Translations under genes and position numbers: made by a program
Part shown: piece after piece, positions 25,540-33,808 of the stretch
How the letters are laid out: each line of letters begins with the position of its first letter
How positions within the stretch are numbered: the stretch's first letter is position 1
The notes under the pieces: model-generated
Seen by the model: only the letters and a program-made list of their open reading frames with translations
Database searches by the model: none
Told to the model about the DNA's origin: nothing
Assembly (NCBI RefSeq): GCF_024171995.1
Contig: NZ_JAMTCT010000021.1
Span: forward strand, 1 to 64,000
Direction of reading: 5' to 3'
DNA length: 64,000 nt
DNA from: Promicromonospora umidemergens
GTDB lineage: Bacteria; Actinomycetota; Actinomycetes; Actinomycetales; Cellulomonadaceae

Positions 25540-26131
25540 GACGCACCCCCAGGCACTCGCGAAGCCGGTTGAGCCCGTCGCGGATCCTACTCTTGACGGT
25601 CGGGAGCGCGGCGCCGAGCTGCTCGGCGACCTCGCGGTAGGTCAGGCCGCCGTAGTACGCGATGACCACCGACTCACGCTGGGTCGGGGTGAGCCCTTCG
25701 ATGCAGCGCCGCACGGCTGAGCCCTCGAGGCTCCGCTCGACGTCCTCGACGACGACGTCGCGTGTCGCCTCGCCCGTGCGCAGGTCGGTGTCCCGCTGGT
25801 CACGGTCCCGACGAGACTGTTCGGAGCGCACGCGGTCGACCGCACGCCGGCGCGCGAGCGTCGCGACCCAGGTTCGGGCGGAACCGCGCGTCGCGTCGAA
25901 TCGTGCTGCTGTCTGCCACACCTCCACCATCACCTCCTGAGTCACTTCTGCCGCATGGTCGGGGTCGCGCAGCACACCGAGGGCAGCGCCGTAAGCCACC
26001 GGCCCCAGCGCGTCGTAGACAGGCGTGAACGACGACGGGTCGGCCCCCGCGCACGCCGTGAGGAGTGCGTCGACAGCGTCGCGCGACGAGGTTCGGACGG
26101 GTGGTGAGGCCACCGCCCCAGTCTGCCCCAC
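25532..26131 (-). CDS. sigK: ECF sigma factor SigK
   Basis: 199-aa ECF sigma factor with region 2 (ALGVLRDPDHAAEVTQEVMVEVW, RGSARTWVATLARRRAVDRVR) and region 4 (GLTPTQRESVVIAYYGGLTYREVAEQLG, TVKSRIRDGL). Cys143 and Cys193 are 50 residues apart, the same spacing as the C133-C183 redox disulfide reported for M. tuberculosis SigK. GTG 26131 has GGAGG six bases upstream. Its own promoter matches the sites before dipZ and the fasciclin gene, so it is likely autoregulated. Confidence 0.93.
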   Translation of the reverse strand: MGQTGAVASPPVRTSSRDAVDALLTACAGADPSSFTPVYDALGPVAYGAALGVLRDPDHAAEVTQEVMVEVWQTAARFDATRGSARTWVATLARRRAVDRVRSEQSRRDRDQRDTDLRTGEATRDVVVEDVERSLEGSAVRRCIEGLTPTQRESVVIAYYGGLTYREVAEQLGAALPTVKSRIRDGLNRLRECLGVRHG

Positions 26132-26160
26132 GAAAACCTCCGATCATGTCTGCACACGTG

Positions 26161-26187
26161 GTTCGGCGCCGGAGCGATCCCGGATGG
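26161..26187 (-). promoter_or_regulatory. SigK-type autoregulatory promoter of sigK-rskA
   Basis: On the minus strand: CCATCC (26187-26182), 15 bases, CCGAAC (26166-26161), about 30 bases before the GTG start of sigK. It is the same module as at dipZ and the fasciclin gene. Confidence 0.8.
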
Positions 26188-26197
26188 GTGACAGTTG

Positions 26198-27412
26198 TCA
26201 CCAGTCGTGGACGGAGCCGTCCTGGAGGCGGTTGACCGGCAGGTAGCCCGGCTCGTACGGGTGCGCGGCAGCGAGCTCGTCGTCCAGCTCGACGCCGATG
26301 CCCGGCGCCTCGCCCGGGTGCAGGTAGCCGTCGTCGAACGTGTATGCGTGGCGGAAGACCTCGTTGGTGAGGTCGGTGTGCCCCGAGTACTCCTGGATGC
26401 CGAAGTTGTGGACCGCCAGGTCGAGGTGCAGCGCCGCGGCCATACCGACCGGCGAGATGTCCTCCGGCCCGTGGATGGCGCTCTTGATACCGCGCTGGCC
26501 CGCGTAGTCGAACAGCTTCTTCATGGGGCTGACGCCGCCGAAATGGGTGACGGCGGACCGCACGTAGTCGATGAGCCGGTCGTCGATCAGTGTCTGGTAG
26601 TCGAACACGGTGTTGAACACCTCACCGATCGCCAGCGGCGTCGTCGTGTGCTGTCGCACCAGGCGCAGCGCCTCCTGGTCCTCGGCGGGCGTGCAGTCCT
26701 CCAGCCAGAACAGGTCGTACGGCTCCAGGTCCTTGCCGAGCCGGGCCGCCTCGATCGGGGACAGCCGGTGGTGCGCGTCGTGGAGCAGCGGCAGGTCCGG
26801 ACCGAACTCGTTGCGCACCGCCTCGAACACCCGCGGGATGTACCGCAGGTAGGCGGCGGTGTCCCAGTCCTCCACGACGGGCCGGGCGAGCACGTCGGGC
26901 GCGGACCCGTCGACCGACGTCGTCGTGTGGACGCCGTAGACCGACTTGAGGCCCGGGACCCCGCTCTGGATGCGGATGGCCTGGTAGCCGCGCTCCTGCA
27001 GCGCCCGCACGGAGTCGAAGATCTCGGGCAGGCTGGAGCCGTTGGCGTGGCCGTAGGCCCGGATCCGGTCCCGGCTGGCGCCGCCGAGCAGCTGGTACAG
27101 CGGCAGGCCCGCGACCTTCGCCTTGATGTCCCACAGGGCGACGTCGACCGCCGCGATGGCCGCCATGGTCACCGGGCCGCGCCGCCAGTAGGCGCCCCGG
27201 TACAGGTACTGCCAGGCGTCCTCGATCCGGTGCGGGTCGCGCCCGATCAGCAGCGGGGCCACGTGGTCCCGCAGGTAGCTGACGACGGCGAGCTCGCGGC
27301 CGTTGAGGGTGGCGTCGCCGAGCCCGGTCACACCGTCGTCGGTGGTGACCTGGAGCGTGACGAAGTTACGGCCGGGCGAGGTGACGACGACCTTCGCGTC
27401 GACGATCTTCAT
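26198..27412 (-). CDS. manD: D-mannonate dehydratase (enolase superfamily)
   Basis: 404-aa mandelate racemase/enolase-type enzyme of the ManD (RspA) subgroup, which dehydrates D-mannonate to 2-keto-3-deoxygluconate. Features are [45 protein letters not shown], the metal-ligand series [21 protein letters not shown] and IGEVFNTV, and [20 protein letters not shown]. The GG-Y-W-R-R-G and YGHANGSS elements are typical of ManD. It is the last gene of an importer operon, so the transported compound is probably an aldonate/uronate or a glycoside that yields mannonate. Some ManD homologues have very low activity, so the biochemical role needs that caveat. Confidence 0.85.
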   Translation of the reverse strand: MKIVDAKVVVTSPGRNFVTLQVTTDDGVTGLGDATLNGRELAVVSYLRDHVAPLLIGRDPHRIEDAWQYLYRGAYWRRGPVTMAAIAAVDVALWDIKAKVAGLPLYQLLGGASRDRIRAYGHANGSSLPEIFDSVRALQERGYQAIRIQSGVPGLKSVYGVHTTTSVDGSAPDVLARPVVEDWDTAAYLRYIPRVFEAVRNEFGPDLPLLHDAHHRLSPIEAARLGKDLEPYDLFWLEDCTPAEDQEALRLVRQHTTTPLAIGEVFNTVFDYQTLIDDRLIDYVRSAVTHFGGVSPMKKLFDYAGQRGIKSAIHGPEDISPVGMAAALHLDLAVHNFGIQEYSGHTDLTNEVFRHAYTFDDGYLHPGEAPGIGVELDDELAAAHPYEPGYLPVNRLQDGSVHDW

Positions 27413-27466
27413 GCGGAGACCTTCTGTCGGTGGTGCGGGAAAGGAGGAGGTGGGCGAAGACCCGGG

Positions 27467-28357
27467 TCAGCCCTTGGTGGCGCCGGCGGTGAGGCCCGCC
27501 ACGAGGTAGCGCTGCCCGAAGACGGCGGCGAGGAGCACCGGCACGGTCATGAGGGTCGCGGCTGCCATCAGCCCGCCCCAGTCCGTGCTCGCGTAGGACA
27601 TGAAGTTGAACAGCAGCACCGGCATGGTCATGGTCCGCTCGTCCGCGAGGATCAGGGCGAAGATGAAGTTGTTCCAGCTGAAGATGAACGCCAGCACCGC
27701 GGCGGACGCCGTGCCCGGCGCCGCGAGCGGCAGGGCGATCCGCAGGAACGCCCCGAAGGCGGAGAGCCCGTCGGTCCGTGCGGCGTCCTCGAGCTCGACC
27801 GGCAGGCCCTCGAAGAACCCGATCATGATCCACAGGATCAGCGGTACGGAGACGAACATGTGGCTCAGGATCAGCACCAGGTGGCTGCCGACCAGGCCGA
27901 GCTGCGCGAACATGTAGTACCAGGGCACCAGCAGCGAGATGGCCGGGACGATACGGGCCACGAGCACGACGGAGCCGGTGCGGCGCATCCGGAACCGGCC
28001 GACCGCCCAGGCGGCGGGCACGGCGATGACCACGCTCAGCGCCGTCGAGACGACGCCGATGATCAGCGAGTTGGCCAGCGACTGCACGAGCACGCCGTCG
28101 GCGAGGACGTTGCGGAAGTTGTCCCAGGTGGGAGTGAAGGCTAGGCCCACGGTGGGGTCGGTGACCTGGACGTTCGTCTTGAGGGCGGCCGCGATCATCC
28201 AGATGATCGGCAGTGAGATGACCGCGCACACGATGACGATCAGGACGGCGCGCAGGGCGCCGAACACCCGCTGGGGGCCGGACCTCCGTCGGGCGACGAT
28301 GCGCTGCGGGACACGCGCTGGGGTGCCGCTCGGGGCGGGGGTGGTCACGGCGCTCAC
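27467..28357 (-). CDS. Carbohydrate ABC transporter permease (MalG type)
   Basis: Inner-membrane permease of a CUT1-type sugar importer, 296 aa. It has six hydrophobic segments and the EAA loop near residues 190-210 (ELEDAARTDGLSAFGAFLRIALPLAAPG), in which the EAA consensus is kept as the A-A-x-x-D-G motif. The start GTG 28357 overlaps the stop of the upstream permease (GTGA), so the two are translationally coupled. No ATPase gene is in this operon, as is common for actinobacteria that share one MsiK-like ATPase among CUT1 systems. Confidence 0.9.
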   Translation of the reverse strand: MSAVTTPAPSGTPARVPQRIVARRRSGPQRVFGALRAVLIVIVCAVISLPIIWMIAAALKTNVQVTDPTVGLAFTPTWDNFRNVLADGVLVQSLANSLIIGVVSTALSVVIAVPAAWAVGRFRMRRTGSVVLVARIVPAISLLVPWYYMFAQLGLVGSHLVLILSHMFVSVPLILWIMIGFFEGLPVELEDAARTDGLSAFGAFLRIALPLAAPGTASAAVLAFIFSWNNFIFALILADERTMTMPVLLFNFMSYASTDWGGLMAAATLMTVPVLLAAVFGQRYLVAGLTAGATKG

Positions 28358-29316
28358 GAGGCGCTCCTCTCGGTCCGGCGCCGCAGCACCACCACTATCG
28401 CGACGATGAACAGCGTGAACAGGACCAGGACGGCCGAGGCGAGGCCGTACTCCTGGTAGTCGAAGGTGAGGCCGTAGGCGTAGACGTTCAGTGTCTCGGC
28501 CTCGAAGTCCGAGCCGCCGCCCGGCCCCTTGGTCGCGTAGATCAGGTCGAACGTCTTGAGCGCGTCGACGCCGCGGAGCACCAGGGCGGTGAGGATCGTG
28601 GTGCGCAGCATCGGCAGGATGATGTGGACGAACCGCTGCCACACGTTGGCGCCGTCGACCCGGGCCGCCTCCTCCGGTTCCTCGGGGAGCGTGGTGAGGC
28701 CGGCCAGCAGCAGCACCGTCATCATCGGCGTCCACTGCCAGACGTCGATCAGCATCAGGGTCGGCAGCGACTGCGAGACCGACCCGAGGAACTCCTGCGG
28801 CGGGATACCGACGAACCCGAGCAGGTGGTTCGCGATGCCGTTGGTGGGGTCGAGGATGAGCATCCAGAGGATGCCGATGGCGACCGGCGTAGCCAGCAGC
28901 GGGACCATGAGGATGGTGCGGACGATCTCCATGCCCCGGAACGCCTTGCGCAGGAGCATCGCGAGCGCCAGCCCGAGCACCGTCTCCAGGACGACGGCGC
29001 CGAGCGTGAAGGTGACGGTCCGTCCCACCGCGGGCCAGAACCGGCGGGTGTCCGTGAGCGCGTCGGCGAAGTTCTGCAGGCCCACGTAGGCGTTGCCTGC
29101 GTTCACGGCGCCGAACGCGTCGGTGAGGCTGAGGTTGATGGTGAACGCCAGGGGGAACACGATCATCAGCCCGACGAACCCGAGAGCCGGGGCCAGCAGG
29201 GCCCACTTGAGGCGGCGGTTCGCCTGCTCGAAGGTGACCAGGGGCTTCTCGCCCGCCGGAGGACGGCTTCTGGGTGCGGCGCCGACGGCGGCGCGTGGGG
29301 TGGTCGTCGTCGTCAT
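28354..29316 (-). CDS. Carbohydrate ABC transporter permease (MalF/UgpA type)
   Basis: Partner permease, 320 aa, with six transmembrane segments (first WALLAPALGFVGLMIVFPLA) and an EAA loop (PEEPEEAARVDGANVWQRFV, then IILPMLRTTI). ATG 29316 overlaps the stop of the solute-binding protein gene (ATGA), and its own stop overlaps the next permease. Confidence 0.9.
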   Translation of the reverse strand: MTTTTTPRAAVGAAPRSRPPAGEKPLVTFEQANRRLKWALLAPALGFVGLMIVFPLAFTINLSLTDAFGAVNAGNAYVGLQNFADALTDTRRFWPAVGRTVTFTLGAVVLETVLGLALAMLLRKAFRGMEIVRTILMVPLLATPVAIGILWMLILDPTNGIANHLLGFVGIPPQEFLGSVSQSLPTLMLIDVWQWTPMMTVLLLAGLTTLPEEPEEAARVDGANVWQRFVHIILPMLRTTILTALVLRGVDALKTFDLIYATKGPGGGSDFEAETLNVYAYGLTFDYQEYGLASAVLVLFTLFIVAIVVVLRRRTERSAS

Positions 29317-30629
29317 CAGAACTCCCGCTGTCGGTTGTCACGGACGAGGAAGTCGTTGAACTCGGCGTCCGCGTCGGCAGCGACGGCCGGCACGTCCTCG
29401 CCGAGGATGCCCGACACGAGCGGGCGGCCGACGATGTCGCGGGCGCGGCCCACCTGCATGACGTCGGGGCGGTCGTGCCCGATGCCGTTGGCGGCGTTGA
29501 CACGCATGGTCTCCGCGAGCTCCGCAGGGAAGGACGCCAGCGTCTCCGGGTCGTCCCAGACGGACTGCCTTGCGCCGGGGATGCCCTCGGACTGCAGCCG
29601 GGCGACCATCTGCGGGCTGGAGGCCCAGCGCAGGAACTCCCAGGAGTCGTCGCGCAGCAGCGAGAACTCGTTGATGGCCAGGCTCCAGGACGGGATGTTG
29701 TGCGGGACGGAGCCGGCCGGGCCGGCCGGGAACGGCGCGAACCCCACGGTGTCGGTCACGGTGGAGATCTTCTCGTCGAGGAAGTTGCTGTAGATCGCGT
29801 CCGCGTCGATGTACATCGCGGCCTTGCCCTGCGCGAAGATCGGCATGGCCTGCTCGAGGCTCATGTTCGTGACCCCGGGCGGGCCCGCCTCGTGCAGCAG
29901 ACGGCCGTAGTACTGGTAGGCGGCGATCGCCTCGGGGGTGCCGATGCCCGACCTGCCGTCGTGCGTGAAGTCGCCGCCGAAGGAGTAGAGGAAGCTGGAC
30001 CACTGCGAGACGGCGCCGTTGCGCTGTCCCCGGCCGACGTACCCGAAGAAGCCTTCGTCGCGCCGCTCGAGCTCGAGGGCGACGTCGAGCATGTCGTCGA
30101 GGGTCTGTGGCGCGCCACCGAAGTCCTCGAGCAGGTCCTTGCGGTAGTAGAGCGCCGGACGCTCGGTCACCACGGGCACGCTGACGGCCGCGCCGCCGAC
30201 GGTCGACCGCTCCCGCGGGGCCTCCTGGAAGTCGGTCCAGCGGAAGCCGGTGTCACCCTCGACCCGGTCGGTGAGGTCGGCGATCCACCCGTTGCGGGCG
30301 AACATCAGCTGGTCCTGGAGCGGCCGGATCGTCATGACGTCGATGTCGGTGGCCGACGCGTTGAGCTTGACGTTGAAGCTCGACGTGAGCTGGTCGGCGG
30401 TGAGCATCCGCATGACGACCCTGCGGCCGATCCGCTCCTCGAACTCCGGGAGATAGCGTCCGATCGCCTGGGTCCAGACGTGGTTGATCGCGAGGACCCG
30501 TAGCGGAGCGCCGGGGTCGGCTGTCTGCGGCCCGCGCGAGCAGGCCGCCAGCACGGACGCGGCGGCGAGCACGCCGAACGACCGTCGGCTCAGCTCGCCG
30601 GCGCGCCGAGGGCTGATGGGCAGTGTCAT
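29316..30629 (-). CDS. Sugar ABC transporter solute-binding lipoprotein
   Basis: Extracellular substrate-binding protein of the cluster B (MalE-like) type, 437 aa. The N-terminus carries RRSFGVLAAASVLAAC, a twin-Arg plus lipobox signal, so export via Tat and lipid anchoring are likely. The body shows family features such as LRVLAINHVW, YYRKDLLEDFGGAPQTLDDML, QGKAAMYIDADAIYSNF and PSWSLAINEFS. First gene of the operon; the GntR-type operator lies about 42 bases upstream of its start. Confidence 0.88.
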   Translation of the reverse strand: MTLPISPRRAGELSRRSFGVLAAASVLAACSRGPQTADPGAPLRVLAINHVWTQAIGRYLPEFEERIGRRVVMRMLTADQLTSSFNVKLNASATDIDVMTIRPLQDQLMFARNGWIADLTDRVEGDTGFRWTDFQEAPRERSTVGGAAVSVPVVTERPALYYRKDLLEDFGGAPQTLDDMLDVALELERRDEGFFGYVGRGQRNGAVSQWSSFLYSFGGDFTHDGRSGIGTPEAIAAYQYYGRLLHEAGPPGVTNMSLEQAMPIFAQGKAAMYIDADAIYSNFLDEKISTVTDTVGFAPFPAGPAGSVPHNIPSWSLAINEFSLLRDDSWEFLRWASSPQMVARLQSEGIPGARQSVWDDPETLASFPAELAETMRVNAANGIGHDRPDVMQVGRARDIVGRPLVSGILGEDVPAVAADADAEFNDFLVRDNRQREF

Positions 30630-30670
30630 GCGTACGTCACACCTCCGTGTGTGGCCAGGTTCGCAACTGG

Positions 30671-30693
30671 TCCAACTGGTAGGACCAGTTGGA
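30671..30693. promoter_or_regulatory. FadR/GntR-type operator of the mannonate/sugar importer operon
   Basis: Perfect 10-base inverted repeat TCCAACTGGT-agg-ACCAGTTGGA, whose core TGGTAGGACCA fits the FadR-subfamily pattern TGGT-N3-ACCA. A third half-site copy (AACTGGT, 30664-30670) lies directly before it. It is upstream of the binding-protein gene and close to a GntR/FCD regulator gene, its most likely ligand-responsive repressor. Confidence 0.8.
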
Positions 30694-30750
30694 CGCTAAC
30701 ACGGTGGCGGGGGCGGGTCCAAAGTCATCCCTCGGCAGCCCAGTGGTGCG

Positions 30751-31527
30751 CTACCGCTCCAGCAGGGTCTCGATGTGCCGGGACGCCATCAGGTCGAGGC
30801 CGACGTCGAGGTCCGCGCCATAGGTGCGCAGGCCGAGCGCGAGGTGCTCGCGCATGCGCTCCCTGGCGAGCTCGACGTCGCGCGCCTGGATGGCCTCGAC
30901 GATCTCGGGGTGGTGCGGCACCCCCGGCTCCCCGATCCGCGGGTCCGAGTTCGAGCGCAGCATCATCTCGAACATCATGCCGCCGATCGACGACAGCATG
31001 GTCCGCAGCACCGGGTTGCCGCAGGCGGCCGCGATGGTGTCGTGGAACCGGAGGTCCTCACGCGCCTTGTCGACCACGTCGCCCGCCGACTCGACCCGGT
31101 CGAGCGCCCGGACTATCGCCTCGACCTGTTCGTCGGAGGCCCGTTCCGTGGCCAGACCGGCGATCTCCACCTCCAGCGGGATGCGCGCCTCGATGAGCTG
31201 CCGGACGGTCGGCCGCTCGGTGCGGTAGAGCGCGTCGTACCCCCTGGCGTGCGCGGAGGACTGCTCGGTCACGAACGATCCACGTCCCGGCGCCACCTCG
31301 ATGAGGTCGGTCGCCTCCAGCCGGCGCAGCACCTCCCGGATCACGTTCCGGCTCGCGCCGAACTGCACGGCAAGCTCACGCTCCGAGGGCAGCTTGGTGC
31401 CCACCGCCCACTCGCCCGTGCGGATCTGCTGCTCCAGCTGCCGCGCGATGTGCTCGGTGAGCAGGCCCCTTCGCCCGGTCGTGCCCGTGTCACGTGGGTC
31501 CGACGGCGGCGCGAGGGGGGAAGTCAT
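30751..31527 (-). CDS. GntR-family (FadR/FCD) transcriptional regulator
   Basis: 258-aa regulator. The winged-helix domain opens GLLTEHIARQLEQQIRTGEW and continues KLPSERELAVQFGASRNVIREVLRRLEATDLIEV with GRGSFV, followed by an all-helical FCD effector domain (RIPLEVEIAGLATERA, DLRFHDTIAAACGNPVL, HPEIVEAIQARD). The His/Asp/Asn residues that usually bind a metal in FCD domains appear as D...H...H. ATG 31527 is preferred to a longer frame. It lies upstream of and codirectional with the importer operon and probably represses it through the palindrome at 30671-30693. The expected inducer is a sugar acid (inference). Confidence 0.87.
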   Translation of the reverse strand: MTSPLAPPSDPRDTGTTGRRGLLTEHIARQLEQQIRTGEWAVGTKLPSERELAVQFGASRNVIREVLRRLEATDLIEVAPGRGSFVTEQSSAHARGYDALYRTERPTVRQLIEARIPLEVEIAGLATERASDEQVEAIVRALDRVESAGDVVDKAREDLRFHDTIAAACGNPVLRTMLSSIGGMMFEMMLRSNSDPRIGEPGVPHHPEIVEAIQARDVELARERMREHLALGLRTYGADLDVGLDLMASRHIETLLER

Positions 31528-31596
31528 GCGTCGAGGATAAGCACCGACGAGGCCCACACCGCCCTGGCGCCTCCCGGCGAGGTCACCCCACCGACG

Positions 31597-32466
31597 CTAC
31601 GCGCACTGCTCGTAGGCGTGCTCCGCGTCGTCAGGTCCCACCAGGTCCCGGTCACGCAGGATCGTCAGCGGCGCGCGGTCCGGGTCCGCGCAGACGACGT
31701 CGAAGCTCTCCGGCAGGTTGTCGGTGTACTCGATCTGGAGCACGTGCTCCCCGTAGACCCCCGTGTAGGCGGCGCACTCGCCGTAGGCCGCGCACTCCTC
31801 GGTGACCGCGAAGTCGAACCCGAGCCCCCGCGCCGTCGACGTGACCTCGGCCGCGTTCTTCTGCCCGATGGCGAGACCCGACGCGTGCGCGAGGTCGATG
31901 TAGGCGCTCGCGAGCGCCAGCGCGTCGTCCTGCTCGATCAGGCCGGTGCCCGGGGCGGTGAACCGGGTCCAGGTGTCGAGGTTGTCGATCTCGACCGCGT
32001 CGAAGCCCGCGCCCGCGCACCCGGTGACGACCGGACCCAGCACGTCGAGGATGCGGTCGCGCTTCGCCTGGGTGGACGGGTCCGCCACGTACTCGTCCGG
32101 CCACTCCGGGTCGATGACGAGGTTCCCCGCCGCGTCGTGCAGCAGCAGGTCCTCGTTGTCGCCGAGCCAGAGGTCCGCCTCGCCCGGCTGGGTCTGGAAC
32201 CCGTTGACGTAGCAGATGTTGTAGGCCCCGGCGGCCGGGGCTGCGGTCGCGTCCCGTACCACGACGTCGAGCCCGCCGGCGAGCTCGTAGGCGGCGCCGA
32301 GCTGGCAGTCGAGCTGCCCGCTGACAGGCGGGAGCGTCACGTCGGCGACGTCCACCGACGCCGCGTCCTGGTCTGCGCCATGCTCCGCCTCCGACCCGGC
32401 GCTCGGGCCGCCCTGGCAGGCGGTCAGCATGAGAGCGACGAGTGCGGTGACGATCAGCTGAGGCAT
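31597..32466 (-). CDS. GH114-type endo-alpha-1,4-polygalactosaminidase, lipoprotein
   Basis: 289-aa exported protein: signal with lipobox (LMLTAC) near residue 15, then a TIM-barrel of the GH114 family, known for alpha-1,4-polygalactosaminidase activity on microbial polysaccharide. Seen are YNICYVNGFQTQPGE, GFDAVEIDNLDTW (family-conserved acidic residues), IGQKNAAEV and FAVTEECAAYGEC. Lone gene between the GntR regulator and an NmrA-like gene. A role in breaking down galactosamine-containing exopolysaccharide is inferred. Confidence 0.78.
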   Translation of the reverse strand: MPQLIVTALVALMLTACQGGPSAGSEAEHGADQDAASVDVADVTLPPVSGQLDCQLGAAYELAGGLDVVVRDATAAPAAGAYNICYVNGFQTQPGEADLWLGDNEDLLLHDAAGNLVIDPEWPDEYVADPSTQAKRDRILDVLGPVVTGCAGAGFDAVEIDNLDTWTRFTAPGTGLIEQDDALALASAYIDLAHASGLAIGQKNAAEVTSTARGLGFDFAVTEECAAYGECAAYTGVYGEHVLQIEYTDNLPESFDVVCADPDRAPLTILRDRDLVGPDDAEHAYEQCA

Positions 32467-32554
32467 CTGCCGATCGTAGGTGGAACATCGTGGAGGCGAC
32501 GCGCGTCGCCGACAGCCGCTCGGTCGGAGTGAGCGCTCCCGCCCGGCCGACTGA

Positions 32555-33208
32555 TCAGGCCTGCGTGACGGCGACTGCCTGCGCGATCGGCGTCCGGCCG
32601 TTGCCGAACGGGATGGTGCGCCCCACGGTGCTGTCGTCGGCAAGGACAGCGGCGGCCACCGCCGCGACGTCGGCCCGCGAGACCCGGCCGTCGCCGGGGT
32701 TGACGACCTCGATCAGTCCGGTCGGGTCGTCCATCGTGAGCGGTCCGGGCTGCAGGATCGTGTAGTCGAGGGCCGAGGCACGCAGGTGCTCGTCGGCAGC
32801 GGCCTTCGCCTCCGCGTAGGCGAAGAACGAGTTGTCCTCCGGCACCCCGTGGTCGGGCTGGGCGCCGAGGTACGACACCATGACGTAGCGCGCCACGCCC
32901 GCTGTCCGCGCGGCCTCCATCGAGCGGATCGCGGCGTCGCGGTCGACGGCGTAGGTCCGCTCCGGGCTCCCGCCTCCGGCGCCGGCCGACCAGACCACCG
33001 CGTCCTGGCCCTCCACGACCGTGGCGAGCCCGTCGGTGTCGAGGTGCTCGACGTCGGCGATCAGCGGGATCGCCCCCGTGGCCGCTACCTCGTCCTGGTG
33101 GTCCGGATTGCGGATGACGCTCGTGACGACGTCACCTCGCTCGACGAGCAGAGGGGCGAGCCGGAGCGCGATCTTGCCGTGGCCACCGATGATCAGAACA
33201 CGGGACAT
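32555..33208 (-). CDS. NAD(P)-binding NmrA/atypical SDR family protein
   Basis: 217-aa Rossmann-fold protein starting MSRVLIIGGHGKIALRLAPLL. The G-G-x-G-x-I motif, the DAVVWSAGAGGGS segment, RYVMVSYLGAQP and the YTILQPGPLTMDDPTG region fit the SDR_a5/NmrA-like group, which often act as NADPH sensors or nucleoside-diphosphate-sugar epimerase-like enzymes. The canonical YxxxK catalytic pair is not clear. Substrate unknown. Confidence 0.8.
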   Translation of the reverse strand: MSRVLIIGGHGKIALRLAPLLVERGDVVTSVIRNPDHQDEVAATGAIPLIADVEHLDTDGLATVVEGQDAVVWSAGAGGGSPERTYAVDRDAAIRSMEAARTAGVARYVMVSYLGAQPDHGVPEDNSFFAYAEAKAAADEHLRASALDYTILQPGPLTMDDPTGLIEVVNPGDGRVSRADVAAVAAAVLADDSTVGRTIPFGNGRTPIAQAVAVTQA

Positions 33209-33291
33209 GGTGCTTCCTTCCGTCGGGTTCGGCTCCAGGCTATGCCGGGTTGGCGTGTCGGTCGGCTCGGGTCGGGTCGGGTCGACTCGGG

Positions 33292-33600
33292 TCGGTGTCG
33301 AGCCGCACGTTGCGAGTCCGCCGGTGCTCAGGACCGGCGCCGAACCGCAAGTTAGTCACTGTGGGGCCGCCGAACCGCAAGATCAACGTCGCGGCAGACG
33401 CCGAACCGCAAGATGAACGTCGCGGCAGACGCCGAGCCGCAAGATGAACGTCGCGGGAGGCGCCGAGCCGCAACCTTCGTGTCAATGCGGAGGCCGGTGG
33501 ACGTGTTCGCTTCGGTTCGGCACGCCGGACCACGTTCAACCTGCGGCTCGGCACCGAAGATCGGTCCGATCAACTCGGAACTTGCGGCTCGGCACGCCGG
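33292..33600. repeat. Cluster of short dispersed repeats
   Basis: The 600-base stretch 33209-33808 carries no intact gene. It contains at least six copies of a unit beginning GCCGA[AG]CCGCAAG at roughly 30-base intervals, four in direct order near 33347-33470 (three of them continuing AT[CG]AACGTCGCGG), and then inverted copies near 33540-33600. A GTCGG/GGTCGG run precedes them (33258-33300). Similar GCAAGTTCCG text occurs in the element at 2-105. It may be a repeat array, an intergenic dispersed repeat, or remnants of gene decay; it is not a CRISPR array because the spacing and spacers are too short. Confidence 0.6.
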
Positions 33601-33723
33601 GCTGTCGTCGAGCGCTCGGAGCCAGGCGTACCGCGCCATGTCGATCCCGAGAGGTCGCAGCACCTCGTCCGTGTGCTGGCGCAGCACGGGCCGGAGCGGG
33701 GGCCAGGCTCTCGACATCCGCAT
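33571..33723 (-). pseudogene. Possible MarR-family N-terminal remnant
   Basis: About 51 residues in one frame read like the start of a MarR regulator: RPVLRQHTDEVLRPLGIDMA, RYAWLRALDDSPA, then AASSEL where the recognition helix should begin. The frame then runs into the repeat cluster. Degraded, and only suggestive. Confidence 0.35.
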
Positions 33724-33808
33724 CAAGAACGGAATTTCATTGTTCTCGCGGTCGTGGTCGGATGTCCTTCGTCCGAGACTCCACAGCACCGTTGCCGTGA
33801 GGAACCTG

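Noticed and set aside
27467-29503. Single 678-aa protein spanning both sugar permeases
   Set aside because: The long open frame crosses from a shadow frame into the second permease; the real permease genes have their own starts and overlap by only a few bases.
33292-33600. CRISPR array at the repeat patch
   Set aside because: Units are degenerate, about 30 bases apart with almost no spacer, and occur in both orientations; no cas gene is near.
33413-33808. N-terminal extension of the APH-like protein through the repeat patch
   Set aside because: The frame is open, but the extra 130 residues are repeat-derived and have no family similarity; ATG 33809 has a better RBS.
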